From NCBI RefSeq assembly GCF_009834225.1, contig NZ_CP047176.1, positions 2,480,001-2,544,000 of the forward strand: a stretch of DNA of 64,000 nucleotides, read 5' to 3'. Source of the DNA: Rathayibacter sp. VKM Ac-2759 (GTDB taxonomy: Bacteria > Actinomycetota > Actinomycetes > Actinomycetales > Microbacteriaceae). Under the pieces are notes generated by a model that did not search any database, was not told the DNA's origin, and saw only the letters and a program-made list of their open reading frames with translations. Shown piece after piece: positions 47,177-58,508 of this stretch (position 1 is its first letter; every line of letters starts with the position of its first letter). The position numbers and the translations under genes were made by a program.

Positions 47177-48421
47177 ATGGACACCTCCTTCGTCATCGGC
47201 CTCGCGGTCGGCGCCCTCCTCGCCTCGATCGCGGCGTTCCTCCTCGTGCGCTCGCGCACGCCGGATGCCGCTCTCTCCCTCGAGCTCGCCACCGCGCGCG
47301 CCCGTGCCGAGGGGATGGAGGAGCGGCACGAGGCCGTCGTCGAGCAGCACCGCGAGCACCTGGGGTCGGCCCGCGATCAGATCCGCGAGCTCCAGGAGCA
47401 GCTGCGCGTCGTCGCCGAGCGCGAGCGGCACGACGCGCGGATCCTGCAGACTCTCTCCCCCGTCGCCGAGAGCCTGCGCGGCATGCAGGAGTCGGTGCGC
47501 CGGCTCGAGAGCGAGCGCGCGGCGCAGTTCGGCGCGATCACCGAGCAGCTCGAGGGTCAGCGCGCGGCCGGCGAGCGGCTGCGCTCGACGACCGAGACAC
47601 TCGCCTCGGCGCTGCGCTCCAGCGCCAGCCGCGGTGCCTGGGGCGAGACGCAGCTGCGGAACGTCGTCGAGGCGGCCGGTCTCACGCAGCGGGTCGACTT
47701 CGACGTGCAGTTCGGCCTCGAGGGCGAGGCCGGGAGGGGCCGTGCCGACATGGTCGTCCGCCTGCCGGGAGGCAAGGCCCTCGCCGTCGACGCGAAGGTC
47801 CCGTTCGACTCGTACCTCGAGGCGAGCGCCATCCCCGCCGGGGCGGGCAGCGACGAGGAGGCGCGCCGCACCGGGCTCCTCCGCGCCCACGTCCGCGCGC
47901 TCCGCGGTCACATCGACGCCCTCGCCGGGCGCGAGTACTGGAGCGGTCTGCCCGCCAGCCCGGAGTTCGTGATCGCCTTCATCCCGAGCGAGCCGCTGCT
48001 CGCCAGCGCACTCGACGCCGACCCGAGCCTGCTCGAGTACGCGTTCCGCAAGCGCGTGGCGCTCGCCTCCCCGGTCACCCTCTGGTCGGTGCTGAAGACC
48101 GTCGCGTACACGTGGCAGCAGGACGTCCTGACCGACGACGCGAAGCGACTCCTCGATCTCGGCAAGACCCTCTACGCGCGGCTCGGCACACTCGCCGACC
48201 ACGCGGAGGGGCTGCGCCGCTCGCTCGAGAAGACCGTCGACTCCTACAACGCCTTCGCCGGCTCGCTCGAGAGCCGCGTGCTGGTGACCGCGCGCCAGTT
48301 CGACTCGCTCGACGAGTCGCGGGTCATCGCCCCGCTCGGAGGCGTCACCACGTCGCCGCGCCGCCTCACCGCCGTCGAGCTGCTCGACACCGCCGCCCTA
48401 GACGACGAGCGCAGCGCCTGA
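47177..48421 (+). CDS. rmuC: DNA recombination protein RmuC
   Basis: RmuC-family protein of 414 residues: an N-terminal membrane helix (about 4-22), a long coiled coil (about 35-150) rich in Arg/Glu/Gln, then the nuclease-like RmuC domain with SRGAWGETQLRNVVEAAGL, DMVVRLPGGKALAVDAKVPFD (restriction-endonuclease-like fold with Asp and the AVDAK motif) and FIPSEPLL. RmuC limits inversions at short inverted repeats in E. coli. The ATG at 47177 lies 7 nt after a -10-like hexamer; upstream in-frame starts fall inside the promoter motif. The gene ends at a nested stem-loop before glpX. Confidence 0.92.
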   Translation: MDTSFVIGLAVGALLASIAAFLLVRSRTPDAALSLELATARARAEGMEERHEAVVEQHREHLGSARDQIRELQEQLRVVAERERHDARILQTLSPVAESLRGMQESVRRLESERAAQFGAITEQLEGQRAAGERLRSTTETLASALRSSASRGAWGETQLRNVVEAAGLTQRVDFDVQFGLEGEAGRGRADMVVRLPGGKALAVDAKVPFDSYLEASAIPAGAGSDEEARRTGLLRAHVRALRGHIDALAGREYWSGLPASPEFVIAFIPSEPLLASALDADPSLLEYAFRKRVALASPVTLWSVLKTVAYTWQQDVLTDDAKRLLDLGKTLYARLGTLADHAEGLRRSLEKTVDSYNAFAGSLESRVLVTARQFDSLDESRVIAPLGGVTTSPRRLTAVELLDTAALDDERSA

Positions 48422-48423
48422 GA

Positions 48424-48498
48424 CCGGTCCGCGTCACCGGGACGCCGGTCCCCGGCCGAGCCGCCACGTTCTCCGTGGCGTCTCGGCGGGCGGACCGG
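48424..48498. terminator. bidirectional terminator between rmuC and glpX
   Basis: Outer arms CCGGTCCGC (48424-48432) / GCGGACCGG (48490-48498) enclose an inner hairpin GCCGAG-CGCCACG / CGTGGCG-CTCGGC (about 48455-48487). The genes on either side converge. Confidence 0.7.
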
Positions 48499-48527
48499 CG
48501 TCTCGCTCCGGATGCCGAGCTTCCCCG

Positions 48528-49508
48528 CTAGAGCCACTTCTCCGCGAGGTGCTGCGCGGTCACGCGGCGGATGGTGCCCGAGCGCGAGCGCAGGACGATC
48601 GACTCCGTCGTGATGATGTGCCCCTCCTTGCGCACGCCCTTCACGAGCCCGCCGTTCGTGACGCCCGTCGCGACGAAGTAGGTGTTGTCGCTGCGGACGA
48701 GGTCGTTCGCGTGCAGCACGCGGTCGAGGTCGTGCCCGGCGTCGATCGCCCGCTGCCGCTCGTCGTCGTCCTTGGGACGGAGGATCCCCTGGATCACTCC
48801 GCCGAGCGCGCGGATGGCGCACGCCGTGATGATGCCCTCGGGGGTGCCTCCCGTGCCGACGCACATGTCGACCCGCGAGTCGTGCCGGGCGGCGTTGATG
48901 CCGCCCGCCACGTCGCCGTCGAGCAGCAGCCGGGTCCCGGCGCCGGCGGCCCGGATGTCCTCGATCAGCCGGGTGTGCCGGGGCCGGTCGAGGACCGCGA
49001 TCCGCATCTCGTCGACCGGCTTGCGCTTGGCACGCGCGAGGGCGCGGATGTTCTCGCCGATCGGCCGCTGGATGTCGATGATCCCGATGCCCTCTGGCCC
49101 GGTGACGATCTTCTCCATGTAGAAGACCGCCGACGGGTCGAACATCGCCCCGCGGTCGGCGACGGCGATCATCGAGAGGGCGTTCTGGCGGCCGGCGGCG
49201 GTCAGCGAGGTCCCGTCGATCGGGTCCACCGCGATGTCGGCGGCGGGCCCGGAGCCGTTGCCCACGTGCTCGCCGTTGTAGAGCATGGGCGCGTTGTCCT
49301 TCTCGCCCTCGCCGATCACGACGACCCCGTCGAAGTTCACGGTGCCGAGGAACGTGCGCATCGCGTCGACGGCGGCACCGTCGGCGGCGTTCTTGTCGCC
49401 CTTGCCGATGAAGGGCACGGCGCGGATCGCCGCGGCCTCGGTGGCGCGGACGAGCTCCATTCCGAGGTTCCGGTCCGGGTGGAGATACAGAGAGTCGTTG
49501 TCGGTCAC
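48528..49508 (-). CDS. glpX: class II fructose-1,6-bisphosphatase
   Basis: GlpX-type FBPase of gluconeogenesis, 326 residues. Recognised by the N-terminal [33 protein letters not shown], the metal-binding [14 protein letters not shown], the [12 protein letters not shown]sp-rich motif, and [13 protein letters not shown] in the C-terminal half. Actinobacteria generally use this class as the main FBPase. GTG start. It is divergent from fbaA (195-nt gap), the aldolase acting one step away in the same pathway, so the pair may be co-regulated. Confidence 0.96.
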   Translation of the reverse strand: MTDNDSLYLHPDRNLGMELVRATEAAAIRAVPFIGKGDKNAADGAAVDAMRTFLGTVNFDGVVVIGEGEKDNAPMLYNGEHVGNGSGPAADIAVDPIDGTSLTAAGRQNALSMIAVADRGAMFDPSAVFYMEKIVTGPEGIGIIDIQRPIGENIRALARAKRKPVDEMRIAVLDRPRHTRLIEDIRAAGAGTRLLLDGDVAGGINAARHDSRVDMCVGTGGTPEGIITACAIRALGGVIQGILRPKDDDERQRAIDAGHDLDRVLHANDLVRSDNTYFVATGVTNGGLVKGVRKEGHIITTESIVLRSRSGTIRRVTAQHLAEKWL

Positions 49509-49641
49509 AGCGCGGAGTCCTTCGCATTCGATTCGTGCAGACGGCGTCGTCGCAGGACCCGCTGTCGCGGATCCCCATCCCGGGTCGAAGCCTACCGGAG
49601 GCGTCCCTCGCGCCCCCGGGGACGCCGCAGCCCCGCCTCGC

Positions 49642-49647
49642 TAGACT
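49642..49647 (+). promoter_or_regulatory. candidate -10 of fbaA
   Basis: TAGACT, 56 nt before the fbaA start, in the divergent glpX-fbaA region. An identical hexamer precedes the DUF2510 gene. No clear -35. Confidence 0.35.
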
Positions 49648-49703
49648 CGTCGGCGGCGCGGGCCTCGCCCGACCCCTCCCGTTCATCCGTCAAAGGAGAT
49701 GCC

Positions 49704-50729
<1,026 letters not shown>

Positions 50730-50740
50730 GACACCACTCC

Positions 50741-51307
50741 GTGACGAACGCCGACGACCAGCCGGGCCGCGCCGAGCGCCCGAAGCCCCAGTACGGCGAG
50801 TACGCACCGCCCGGCTGGTCGTGGCAGCCCGCGGAGGACGCGGTCGTCGTCCCGGACCCGCGCGGCTCCGACTCGGAGCCCCGACCGGCCAAGACGCCGG
50901 CCCGGCCGGCGGCGGCGCACCCCGTCGACCGTCTGCTCACGATCGTGCTGCTGGCGCTCGGCGTCTTCTTCGCCGTGCCGACCCTCCTCGACCCGTCGAG
51001 CTTCGCGACGACGCTCGAGGAGCTGTACCGGAGCCAGGGCATCGGCACCTACGCCTCCCCCGACCTCGCCCGGGCCCTCGGTGTCGTCCTCGCCCTCGCG
51101 CAGTCGCTGATCGTCGCGTTCGCCGTCTGGATCTCGATCCGTCGGCTCCGCGCCGGCAAGCGCACCGTGCTGGTGCCGATCCTCGGGATCGTCGCGACCG
51201 TGGTGCTCTCGATGGTCGTCGCCGCGATCGCGATCCTCGGAGACCCGACCTTCGGCGAGTACGTCAACCAGATGTCCGCGCAGGGCTCCGCCGGTCTCGA
51301 CACCTGA
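50741..51307 (+). CDS. DUF6264-like small membrane protein
   Basis: A 188-residue protein. The first 65 residues are hydrophilic and Pro-rich with the element YGEYAPPGWSWQP, followed by three probable transmembrane helices (about 68-84, 110-130 and 146-167). This pattern matches a Microbacteriaceae membrane family I associate with DUF6264; no function is known. GTG at 50741 is 11 nt after the fbaA stop, so it is probably co-transcribed with fbaA. It ends just before a long terminator stem. Confidence 0.75.
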   Translation: MTNADDQPGRAERPKPQYGEYAPPGWSWQPAEDAVVVPDPRGSDSEPRPAKTPARPAAAHPVDRLLTIVLLALGVFFAVPTLLDPSSFATTLEELYRSQGIGTYASPDLARALGVVLALAQSLIVAFAVWISIRRLRAGKRTVLVPILGIVATVVLSMVVAAIAILGDPTFGEYVNQMSAQGSAGLDT

Positions 51308-51316
51308 GCGATCGCC

Positions 51317-51363
51317 CACGCGAAGAGGCCGCCCTCCCTCGGGAGTGGCGGCCTCTTCGCGTG
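51317..51363. terminator. bidirectional terminator
   Basis: Perfect 17-bp arms (51317-51333 with 51347-51363), the loop itself pairing CTCCC/GGGAG, between the convergent DUF6264 gene and ispH. Confidence 0.85.
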
Positions 51364-51376
51364 CGGGGTGCGGGAG

Positions 51377-52444
51377 TCAGCTCGCGGCGCTGATGCGTCC
51401 GCCGACGCCGCGGGCGTCGCGCTTGCCGGCGACGTCCTTCCGCAGCTCCTTGGGGAGCGAGAACATCAGGTCCTCCTCCGCCGTCTTGACCTCTTCGACA
51501 TCGCTGTAGCCGGCGGCGGCGAGATCATCGAGCACCTCGCGCACGAGCACCTCGGGCACCGAGGCGCCGCTGGTGACGCCGACGGTGCGGATGCCGTCGA
51601 GCCACTCCTGCTTGATCTCGCTCGCGTAGTCGATGCGGTACGACGCCTTCGCGCCGTACTCGAGCGCGACCTCGACGAGGCGGACGGAGTTCGACGAGTT
51701 CGCCGAGCCGACCACGATCACGAGCTCGGCGCTCGCGGCCACCTTCTTGATGGCGACCTGGCGGTTCTGGGTGGCGTAGCAGATGTCGTCGCTCGGCGGG
51801 TCCTGCAGGTTCGGGAAGCGCTCGCGGAGGCGGCGCACCGTCTCCATCGTCTCGTCGACCGAGAGCGTGGTCTGCGAGAGCCAGACGACCTTGTCCGGGT
51901 CCTTCACGTGGATGTTGGGGACGTCGTCGGGGCTGCCGACGAGCGTGACGTGATCGGGAGCCTCGCCCGCGGTGCCCTCGACCTCCTCGTGTCCCTCGTG
52001 GCCGATCAGGAGGATCTCGAAGTCGTCGCGCGCGAAGCGGACCGCCTCGCGGTGCACCTTGGTGACGAGCGGGCAGGTCGCGTCGATGGCCTGCAGGTGG
52101 CGGTCGGCCGCTCCCTGCACGACGGCCGGCGAGACTCCGTGGGCGCTGAACACGATGTGCGAGCCCTCGGGGACCTCGTCGACCTCGTCGACGAAGATCG
52201 CGCCCTGGCTCTCGAGGGTCGAGACGACGTGCACGTTGTGCACGATCTGCTTGCGCACGTAGACGGGGGCGCCGTAGTGCTCGATGGCCTTCTCGACGGC
52301 GACCACCGCACGGTCGACTCCGGCGCAGTAGCCGCGCGGGGCGGCGAGCAGGACGCGCTTCGGCCCGTCGACGGGGACGTCGCGCAGACGTCCTGCGGCG
52401 CGGGGCATGCGCGGCATGGGCAGACTGATCGAGGCTTCACTCAC
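51377..52444 (-). CDS. ispH: 4-hydroxy-3-methylbut-2-enyl diphosphate reductase
   Basis: Last enzyme of the MEP isoprenoid pathway, making IPP and DMAPP with a [4Fe-4S] cluster. The cluster cysteines are seen in [24 protein letters not shown] and ICYATQNRQ; the substrate Glu/Thr/Asn motifs [10 protein letters not shown] and [12 protein letters not shown] are present. The 355 residues include an N-terminal tail of about 25 residues before the core. GTG start at 52444. Divergent from xseA across 189 nt; the ispH-xseA-xseB neighbourhood is conserved in actinobacteria. Confidence 0.96.
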   Translation of the reverse strand: MSEASISLPMPRMPRAAGRLRDVPVDGPKRVLLAAPRGYCAGVDRAVVAVEKAIEHYGAPVYVRKQIVHNVHVVSTLESQGAIFVDEVDEVPEGSHIVFSAHGVSPAVVQGAADRHLQAIDATCPLVTKVHREAVRFARDDFEILLIGHEGHEEVEGTAGEAPDHVTLVGSPDDVPNIHVKDPDKVVWLSQTTLSVDETMETVRRLRERFPNLQDPPSDDICYATQNRQVAIKKVAASAELVIVVGSANSSNSVRLVEVALEYGAKASYRIDYASEIKQEWLDGIRTVGVTSGASVPEVLVREVLDDLAAAGYSDVEEVKTAEEDLMFSLPKELRKDVAGKRDARGVGGRISAAS

Positions 52445-52559
52445 CCCACGATCCTACGGGCCGGATCCTGTGCGGAGCCGACTCGTGCAGAACAGCCGCC
52501 TCCTCCACAGGTGGCGTCCGGTCGGCCGTCGGCGCGGCCGCTCGCTCGGGCGGCCACGG

Positions 52560-52581
52560 TGTCGGAGGCATCCCGTACCGT
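52560..52581 (+). promoter_or_regulatory. PafBC/RecA-independent-like damage promoter motif before xseA
   Basis: TGTCGGAGG (52560-52568), 7 nt, then TACCGT (52576-52581), a full match to TAnnnT. It is 52 nt before the xseA ATG. Best of the four copies in the window. Confidence 0.65.
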
Positions 52582-52633
52582 GGTCGGCGCGGGCCGGCCC
52601 CGCGCTCCCCCGCCCGATCCAGCGAAGGCACCG

Positions 52634-53866
52634 ATGACAGACGCCCCTCCCACCGCCGACGCCCCGTGGCCGGTCGGTCTGCTCGCGAGCAAGATCAAGG
52701 GCTGGATCGAGCGCCTGGGCACCGCGTGGGTCGAGGGAGAGATCACGCAGTGGGGCGTCTCGGGCGGCAACGTCTACGGCAAGCTCAAGGACCTCTCGGG
52801 CGATGCCACGGTCGGGTTCACCGTGTGGTCCTCCGTGCGCTCGCGCCTGCCGGCCGATCTCGCGCAGGGCGACCGCGTGATCGCGCTCGTGAAGCCCAAC
52901 TACTGGGTCAAGGGCGGCACCCTCTCGATGCAGGTCTTCGAGATGCGGCACGTCGGGCTGGGCGACCTCCTCGAGAAGCTCGAGCGGCTGCGCAGGCAGC
53001 TCGCGTCGGAGGGGCTCTTCGAGGCGGGCCGCAAGAAGCCGCTCCCCTTCCTCCCGCACGGCGTCGGCCTCATCACGGGCAAGGACTCCGACGCCGAGAA
53101 GGACGTCCTCCGCAACGCCCAGCTGCGCTGGCCGGCCGTGAGGTTCCGCGTGGTGCACGCCGCGGTGCAGGGCGATCGCACGGTGCCCGAGGTGCTCTCG
53201 GCCCTCCGCACCCTGGAGGCGGACGAGGGCATCGACGTGATCGTGATCGCCCGCGGCGGAGGCGACTTCCAGAACCTCCTCGGCTTCAGCGACGAGCGGC
53301 TCGTGCGCGCCGTCGCCGCCTGCTCGACTCCCGTCGTGAGCGCGATCGGCCACGAGGCCGACCGCCCGCTCCTCGATGACGTGGCCGATCTGCGCGCCTC
53401 CACGCCGACCGACGCGGCCAAGCGCGTCGTCCCCGACGTCTCCGACGAGCTGCTGCGCGTGCAGCAGGCGAGGCTCCGGATGACCAGCCGGGTGAGCGGG
53501 CTCGTCTCGCACGAGGTCGACCGGCTGTCGCAGCTGCGCACCCGTCCGGTCCTCGCGCAGCCGCACGTCCTGGTCGATCGCCACTCCGAGGAGCTGACCC
53601 GCTGGGTCGCGCGCGGAGCCGAGCTCGTCGAGCGGCGGATCGAGCGCGCCCACCTCGAGGTCGAGCGCCTCCACGGCCACCTCCGCGCGCTCTCTCCCCA
53701 GCACACGCTCGACCGCGGCTACGCGATCGTGCAGAACGCCTCCGGGCACGTGGTCCGCGCACCCAGCGATGCGGCGGCGGGCGAGTCCCTCGTCCTCACC
53801 CTCGCCGAGGGCGCCGTGTCGGCCCGCTCCGAGGGCGCGGCCGCCGACCCCGCCGGGCGCGGCTGA
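52634..53866 (+). CDS. xseA: exodeoxyribonuclease VII large subunit
   Basis: Catalytic subunit of exonuclease VII, which cuts single-stranded DNA from both ends. It has an N-terminal OB-fold (about 8-105, [22 protein letters not shown]), the catalytic region [53 protein letters not shown] (RGGG and GHE signatures), and a long helical C-terminal segment (about 265-365) ending in [12 protein letters not shown] at 52634 gives 410 residues. xseB follows after 50 nt. The upstream damage-type promoter motif fits its repair role. Confidence 0.95.
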   Translation: MTDAPPTADAPWPVGLLASKIKGWIERLGTAWVEGEITQWGVSGGNVYGKLKDLSGDATVGFTVWSSVRSRLPADLAQGDRVIALVKPNYWVKGGTLSMQVFEMRHVGLGDLLEKLERLRRQLASEGLFEAGRKKPLPFLPHGVGLITGKDSDAEKDVLRNAQLRWPAVRFRVVHAAVQGDRTVPEVLSALRTLEADEGIDVIVIARGGGDFQNLLGFSDERLVRAVAACSTPVVSAIGHEADRPLLDDVADLRASTPTDAAKRVVPDVSDELLRVQQARLRMTSRVSGLVSHEVDRLSQLRTRPVLAQPHVLVDRHSEELTRWVARGAELVERRIERAHLEVERLHGHLRALSPQHTLDRGYAIVQNASGHVVRAPSDAAAGESLVLTLAEGAVSARSEGAAADPAGRG

Positions 53867-53903
53867 CGCCGCAGACGCCGAGTCACCCTCCAGCACCGAT
53901 CGA

Positions 53904-53909
53904 TAGGAT
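53904..53909 (+). promoter_or_regulatory. -10 hexamer before xseB
   Basis: TAGGAT ends 7 nt before ATG 53917, suggesting xseB can also be transcribed from its own leaderless promoter. Confidence 0.4.
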
Positions 53910-53916
53910 CATCCCC

Positions 53917-54183
53917 ATGCCCGACGCCCGCACCGACTCCTCCGCCTCGGAGGGCACCGACCCCGGCGCCTCGTCGGCCGGCACCGCCGACCTCAGCTAC
54001 GAGCAGGCCCGCGACGAGCTCGTCCGCGTCGTGTCCGAGCTCGAGCAGGGCAACTCGACCCTCGAGCGCTCCCTCGCGCTCTGGGAGCGCGGCGAGGCGC
54101 TCGCCGCCCGCTGCGAGGAGTGGCTGATCGGGGCCCGCGCGCGCCTGGACGCGGCCCGGTCCGGCGGATCGAGCGCCGGATGA
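53917..54183 (+). CDS. xseB: exodeoxyribonuclease VII small subunit
   Basis: An 88-residue small subunit. After an acidic/Ser-rich tail (about 1-27), the core [45 protein letters not shown] is the typical helical hairpin that coats XseA's C-terminal helices. Its stop overlaps the next gene's ATG by 4 nt. The -10 hexamer 7 nt before the ATG means it may be expressed partly apart from xseA. Confidence 0.94.
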   Translation: MPDARTDSSASEGTDPGASSAGTADLSYEQARDELVRVVSELEQGNSTLERSLALWERGEALAARCEEWLIGARARLDAARSGGSSAG

Positions 54184-54824
54184 GCCGCCAGAAGCCGCCC
54201 CGCGTCGTCGCCGAGCTCGGCCGCCCCGAGACACCGGCCGAGATCGCGGCCCGCAAGGCCGAGAACTCCCGGCTCTACCGCCAGCGCAAGACCGTCAACA
54301 ACCTCGTCTTCTCGCTTCTCGCCACCGTCGGCGTCGTCGCCCTCATCGTGCTGGTCGTCCCGCGCGGCGACGGCACGGAGCGACCCGCTGTCGACGTGCC
54401 CCTCGTCGCCTCCCAGCTGCAGCTCGGCGAGACCGAGACGCTCGTGGTCCCCGAGATGCCCGAAGGCTGGTCGGCCAACGCCGCCGAGCTGCGCACCGAC
54501 GGAGGGGTCGACTACTGGTACGTCGGCCTGCTGACCCCGAAGGCGGGCTACATCGGCGTGAGCCAGGGCTTCGACGCCGACGAGAACTGGGTGGGCTCGC
54601 AGCTCGACCGCGCCGCCGCGACGGGCGTCGAGCAGATCGACGGCCGCGAGTGGACGGTCTACGACCGCCGCGACTCCGGAGCCGACACGGGCAACACCCC
54701 GTACGCTCTCGAGACGACGGAGGGGTCGAGCACCTACCTCGTCTACGGCACCGCGGCGACCGACGAGATCCGCGAGGTCGTCGACGCCATCGCCCCGCAG
54801 ATCGGCCAGGAGGAGACACGATGA
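54180..54824 (+). CDS. DUF4245 membrane-anchored protein
   Basis: A 214-residue protein with a cytoplasmic basic N-terminus (about 1-38), one transmembrane helix (about 40-60) and an extracytoplasmic domain with the segments [14 protein letters not shown] and [11 protein letters not shown]. This is the DUF4245 pattern, often found beside xseB in actinobacteria; the function is unknown. ATG at 54180 overlaps the xseB stop (ATGA) and the 3' end overlaps the carbonic anhydrase ATG by 4 nt, so the three genes are translationally coupled. Confidence 0.85.
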   Translation: MSRQKPPRVVAELGRPETPAEIAARKAENSRLYRQRKTVNNLVFSLLATVGVVALIVLVVPRGDGTERPAVDVPLVASQLQLGETETLVVPEMPEGWSANAAELRTDGGVDYWYVGLLTPKAGYIGVSQGFDADENWVGSQLDRAAATGVEQIDGREWTVYDRRDSGADTGNTPYALETTEGSSTYLVYGTAATDEIREVVDAIAPQIGQEETR

Positions 54825-55603
54825 GCCACGACCTGAGCGACCAGGACGCACCCCAGACCATCCCCGTCCCGCGCGAGTCGCGCCCGCCCGCGTGGGTGTG
54901 GAAGGAGATGCTGCGGGGCAACCAGCGCTTCGTCGCCGGAGAGCCCCGGCACCCGCGGCAGAACGTCGAGCGCCGCGCCGAGCTCGCCGCCGAGCAGAAG
55001 CCGCTCGCCGCCCTCTTCGGCTGCAGCGACTCGCGCCTGGCCGCCGAGATCATCTTCGATCTGGGCCTCGGCGATCTCTTCGTCGTCCGCAACGCCGGTC
55101 AGGTCATCGCCGACTCGATCATCGGCTCGCTCGAGTACGGCGTCGCCGTGCTCGGGGTGAAGCTGATCCTGGTGCTCGGCCACGACGAGTGCGGCGCCGT
55201 GAAGGCGGCGATCGCGTCCCAGGCGGCCGACGCCGAGCGCCTCCCGCCGCACATCGAGCACCTCATCGAGCCGATCATCCCCGCGGTCCGGCGCATCGTG
55301 GGCCCGCAGCCCGACGGCCGGGTCCTCGTCGATCCGTCGGCGACCGATGCCCTCGCCGTCGGCCGGGAGCACCTGCGCGACACCGTCGCCGAGCTGCTCC
55401 AGCGCTCCCCGCTCATCGCCGACGCGGTCGCCGCGGGCGAGCTGGCGGTCGTCGGCGCGAACTACCGCCTCTCGGACGGCACCGTGATCTCGGACGTGGT
55501 GCTCGGCATCGACCCGCCGCAGCTGAGCCCCTACCGCTCGGAGCAGGAGCGGACGCTCACCCCCCTCCAGACGGTGGCACCCGACGACACCCCCGTCCCC
55601 TAG
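54821..55603 (+). CDS. beta-class carbonic anhydrase
   Basis: Zinc enzyme interconverting CO2 and bicarbonate, 260 residues. Zinc ligands are Cys68 in [10 protein letters not shown], His121 and Cys124 in [11 protein letters not shown], with the Asp70-Arg72 catalytic dyad in CSDSR. The N-terminal tail of about 20 residues is Pro-rich. The ATG is coupled to the DUF4245 gene by a 4-nt overlap. fumC starts 46 nt downstream. Confidence 0.93.
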   Translation: MSHDLSDQDAPQTIPVPRESRPPAWVWKEMLRGNQRFVAGEPRHPRQNVERRAELAAEQKPLAALFGCSDSRLAAEIIFDLGLGDLFVVRNAGQVIADSIIGSLEYGVAVLGVKLILVLGHDECGAVKAAIASQAADAERLPPHIEHLIEPIIPAVRRIVGPQPDGRVLVDPSATDALAVGREHLRDTVAELLQRSPLIADAVAAGELAVVGANYRLSDGTVISDVVLGIDPPQLSPYRSEQERTLTPLQTVAPDDTPVP

Positions 55604-55649
55604 ACAGACCGACAGCCCGACGAGACACAGAGCAAAGGACGAGCACAGC

Positions 55650-57059
55650 GTGGTGGACAACTCCCCGACCGATTCCGATTTCCGCATCGAGCACGACACG
55701 ATGGGCGAGGTGCGGGTCCCGCGCTCGGCGCTCTACGCGGCGCAGACGCAGCGTGCGGTCGAGAACTTCCCGATCTCGGGAGCCGGCCTCGAGCCCGCGC
55801 AGATCGCCGCCCTGGCCCGGATCAAGAAGGCCGCGGCCCTCGCGAACGCCGAGCTCGGAGTCCTCGACGCCGACATCGCCGGTGCCATCGCGGACGCGGC
55901 CGACCTGATCGTCGCCGGCGGCTACGACGAGCACTTCCCGATCGACGTCTACCAGACCGGATCCGGGACCTCCTCGAACATGAACATGAACGAGGTGCTC
56001 AGCACGCTGGCCACCACCGCGCTCGGCCGCACCGTGCACCCGAACGACCACGTCAACGCCTCCCAGTCCTCCAACGACGTCTTCCCGACGTCGGTGCACG
56101 TGGCCGTCACCGGCGCGCTGATCGAGAGCCTCATCCCCTCGCTCGAGCACCTCGCCGAGGCGCTCGAGGCGAAGGCCGAGCTGTGGTCCGAGGCCGTGAA
56201 GTCGGGCCGCACCCACCTGATGGACGCCACTCCCGTGACGCTCGGACAGGAGTTCGGCGGCTACGCCATGCAGATCCGGCTCGGCATCGAGCGCGTCCGC
56301 TCGGCGCTCCCCCGTGTCGCGGAGGTCCCGCTCGGCGGCACGGCCGTCGGCACCGGCATCAACACGCCCGCCGGCTTCCCGCAGAAGGTCATCGCCCGCC
56401 TCGCGGAGGAGACGGGCCTGCCCGTCACCGAGGCGCGCAACCACTTCGAGGCGCAGGGCGCCCGCGACTCCCTGGTCGAGGCCTCCGGCGCGCTCCGCGT
56501 GCTGGCCGTCAGCCTCACCAAGATCAACAACGACCTGCGCTGGATGGGCTCCGGCCCCAACACCGGGCTGGGCGAGCTGCACATCCCCGACCTGCAGCCG
56601 GGCTCGTCGATCATGCCCGGCAAGGTCAACCCGGTCATTCCGGAGGCGGTCCTCATGGTCTGCGCCCGCGTCATCGGCAACGACGCCACCATCGCCTGGG
56701 CCGGCGCCTCGGGTGCCTTCGAGCTCAACGTCGCCATCCCGGTGATGGGTACGGCGCTGCTCGAGTCGATCCGCCTGCTGGCGACCTCGGCGACCCTCCT
56801 CGCCGACAAGACCGTCGTCGGCCTCGAGGCCAACCTCGAGCGTGCGCGCGCCCTCGCGGAGTCGTCGCCGTCGATCGTCACCCCGCTCAACAAGGTCATC
56901 GGCTACGAGGCCGCCGCCAAGGTCGCGAAGAACTCGGTCGCGAAGGGCATCACCGTCCGCGAATCGGTCGTCGACCTCGGTTTCGTCGAACGCGGCGAGG
57001 TGACGGAGGAGCAGCTGGACGCGGCCCTCGACGTCATGTCGATGACGCACCCGGGGTGA
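55650..57059 (+). CDS. fumC: class II fumarate hydratase
   Basis: Iron-independent fumarase of the TCA cycle, 469 residues, homotetrameric. The fumarase/aspartase signature [11 protein letters not shown] is present, with [26 protein letters not shown] (substrate site) and [10 protein letters not shown]. The distal C-terminal [22 protein letters not shown] is standard. The start is GTG-GTG at 55650 with AAAGGAC upstream. It is followed by a clear terminator. Confidence 0.96.
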   Translation: MVDNSPTDSDFRIEHDTMGEVRVPRSALYAAQTQRAVENFPISGAGLEPAQIAALARIKKAAALANAELGVLDADIAGAIADAADLIVAGGYDEHFPIDVYQTGSGTSSNMNMNEVLSTLATTALGRTVHPNDHVNASQSSNDVFPTSVHVAVTGALIESLIPSLEHLAEALEAKAELWSEAVKSGRTHLMDATPVTLGQEFGGYAMQIRLGIERVRSALPRVAEVPLGGTAVGTGINTPAGFPQKVIARLAEETGLPVTEARNHFEAQGARDSLVEASGALRVLAVSLTKINNDLRWMGSGPNTGLGELHIPDLQPGSSIMPGKVNPVIPEAVLMVCARVIGNDATIAWAGASGAFELNVAIPVMGTALLESIRLLATSATLLADKTVVGLEANLERARALAESSPSIVTPLNKVIGYEAAAKVAKNSVAKGITVRESVVDLGFVERGEVTEEQLDAALDVMSMTHPG

Positions 57060-57066
57060 GTCGTCT

Positions 57067-57096
57067 GGTCCTGTCTGCGCGAGCGCAGACAGGACC
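57067..57096 (+). terminator. terminator after fumC
   Basis: GGTCCTGTCTGC (57067-57078) / GCAGACAGGACC (57085-57096), a perfect 12-bp stem with a 6-nt loop, 7 nt past the fumC stop. Confidence 0.8.
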
Positions 57097-57205
57097 GCGG
57101 TCGGCGGAGCGCATGGAGGATTCCGCAGAGCGTGGTGCGAACGGCTGGGCGCTCTGACCGCTGATCGATCAGCCCTCGCAGAGGGCGTATCGAGATCCCG
57201 CGGGA

Positions 57206-58444
57206 TCACGACGCAGGGCGGCGGGACCAGCCGGGCGCGCGCTCGGGGCGCGGGCCCACCCCGACGAGGAGGGCGGGGAAGACCGCCAGGGCGGGCAGCG
57301 CGCGCAGGAGCACGACGAGCGGGCGCGGCGGGCCGGACAGGCGGCCGCTCAGCGCCGGCATGATCAGGCGCGCGTGCAGCACCCGCTGCAGCGCCTGGAC
57401 CAGTGCGGCCGGAACAGCGCGGCGGTGCTGCACGCGGGCGAGCAGACCATCGCCTCCGCACTCGAAGACGCCCCTGCTCAGCGGGCCGGCGAGCAGTCGC
57501 GCGGTCGCGACCGCGTCCTGCACGGCGAGGTTGATGCCGACTCCTCCGACCGGGGACATCGCGTGCGCCGCGTCGCCGATGCAGAGCACCCCGGGTGCCG
57601 ACCAGCGGCGGAGGCGGTCCAGCCGGACGTCGAGGTGCTTCACCTCCTCCATCGAGGCGATCGACTTCACATCACCCGCGACCTCGGGGAGCAGCGCCGC
57701 CGCCTCCGCTCGGAACGACTCGATCCCCCGACCGCGCACCCGGGCGTCGGTGCCCTTCGCTCCGAGCCGCGCGACCTGGAGGTAGCCCCTCCGCGGGATC
57801 GCGATCGCCACCCGTCCCGCCGCCAGGCGCGGCAGCAGCGACTCGCCCACGTCGCGCCGCGTCGGGATCCGATACCACCAGACGTCGAAGCCCACCGCGG
57901 CCTCGCGCGCCACGAGCCCGACCGACCGGCGCACGGCCGACCACCGTCCGTCGCACGCCACGGTGAGATCGGCGAGCAGCCGCCCCGGCCCCGACTCCGC
58001 CGTGTACTCCACGCCGACGACGCGATCGCCCTCACGGACGACCCCGGTCACCTCGTGCTCGGTCAGCAGGGTGAAGGACGGCTCGGTCGCGGCCTCCTCC
58101 GCCAGCAGGGCGAGCAGGTCCCACTGCGGCACCATCGCGATGAAGGGATGGCGCACTGGGAGCCGCGAGAAGTCCGCCACGACCATCGGCGCACCTCCGG
58201 TCGGCACGCTCACCCGCTGGATCCTCGAGTGAGGCAGCGCGTCGAAGCGGGGGAAGAGCCCGAGGTCGTCGAGCAGACCCAGCGTGGTCGGGTGCACCGT
58301 GTCGCCGCGGAAGTCGCGGAGGAAGTCGGCGTGCTTCTCGAGGACCGTCACCGCGACCCCGGCGCGGGCGAGGAGCAGCCCCAGCACGAGCCCGGCCGGC
58401 CCGGCCCCGACGATCGCACAGGTCGTCCGCGTCTCCCGAACCAT
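57206..58444 (-). CDS. FAD-dependent aromatic-type monooxygenase (PHBH/UbiH family)
   Basis: A 412-residue group A flavoprotein. The N-terminal GxGxxG motif is VGAGPAGLVLGLLL; the central DG motif is TVACDGRWSAVRR; and the C-terminal FAD ribityl motif is CIGDAAHAMSPVGGVGINLAVQDA. These three motifs define the p-hydroxybenzoate hydroxylase/UbiH family, which hydroxylates aromatic or quinone-like rings using NAD(P)H. Substrate is unknown; the C-terminal tail is hydrophobic and Pro/Arg-rich. It stands alone on the minus strand, downstream of the prepilin peptidase gene. ATG at 58444. Confidence 0.88.
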   Translation of the reverse strand: MVRETRTTCAIVGAGPAGLVLGLLLARAGVAVTVLEKHADFLRDFRGDTVHPTTLGLLDDLGLFPRFDALPHSRIQRVSVPTGGAPMVVADFSRLPVRHPFIAMVPQWDLLALLAEEAATEPSFTLLTEHEVTGVVREGDRVVGVEYTAESGPGRLLADLTVACDGRWSAVRRSVGLVAREAAVGFDVWWYRIPTRRDVGESLLPRLAAGRVAIAIPRRGYLQVARLGAKGTDARVRGRGIESFRAEAAALLPEVAGDVKSIASMEEVKHLDVRLDRLRRWSAPGVLCIGDAAHAMSPVGGVGINLAVQDAVATARLLAGPLSRGVFECGGDGLLARVQHRRAVPAALVQALQRVLHARLIMPALSGRLSGPPRPLVVLLRALPALAVFPALLVGVGPRPERAPGWSRRPAS

Positions 58445-58508
58445 CGGACCCTCCTCCCGCGACCGCCGACTTCCGGTCTAGCACCGCGTGCCCCGACGGG
58501 CCAGAGTC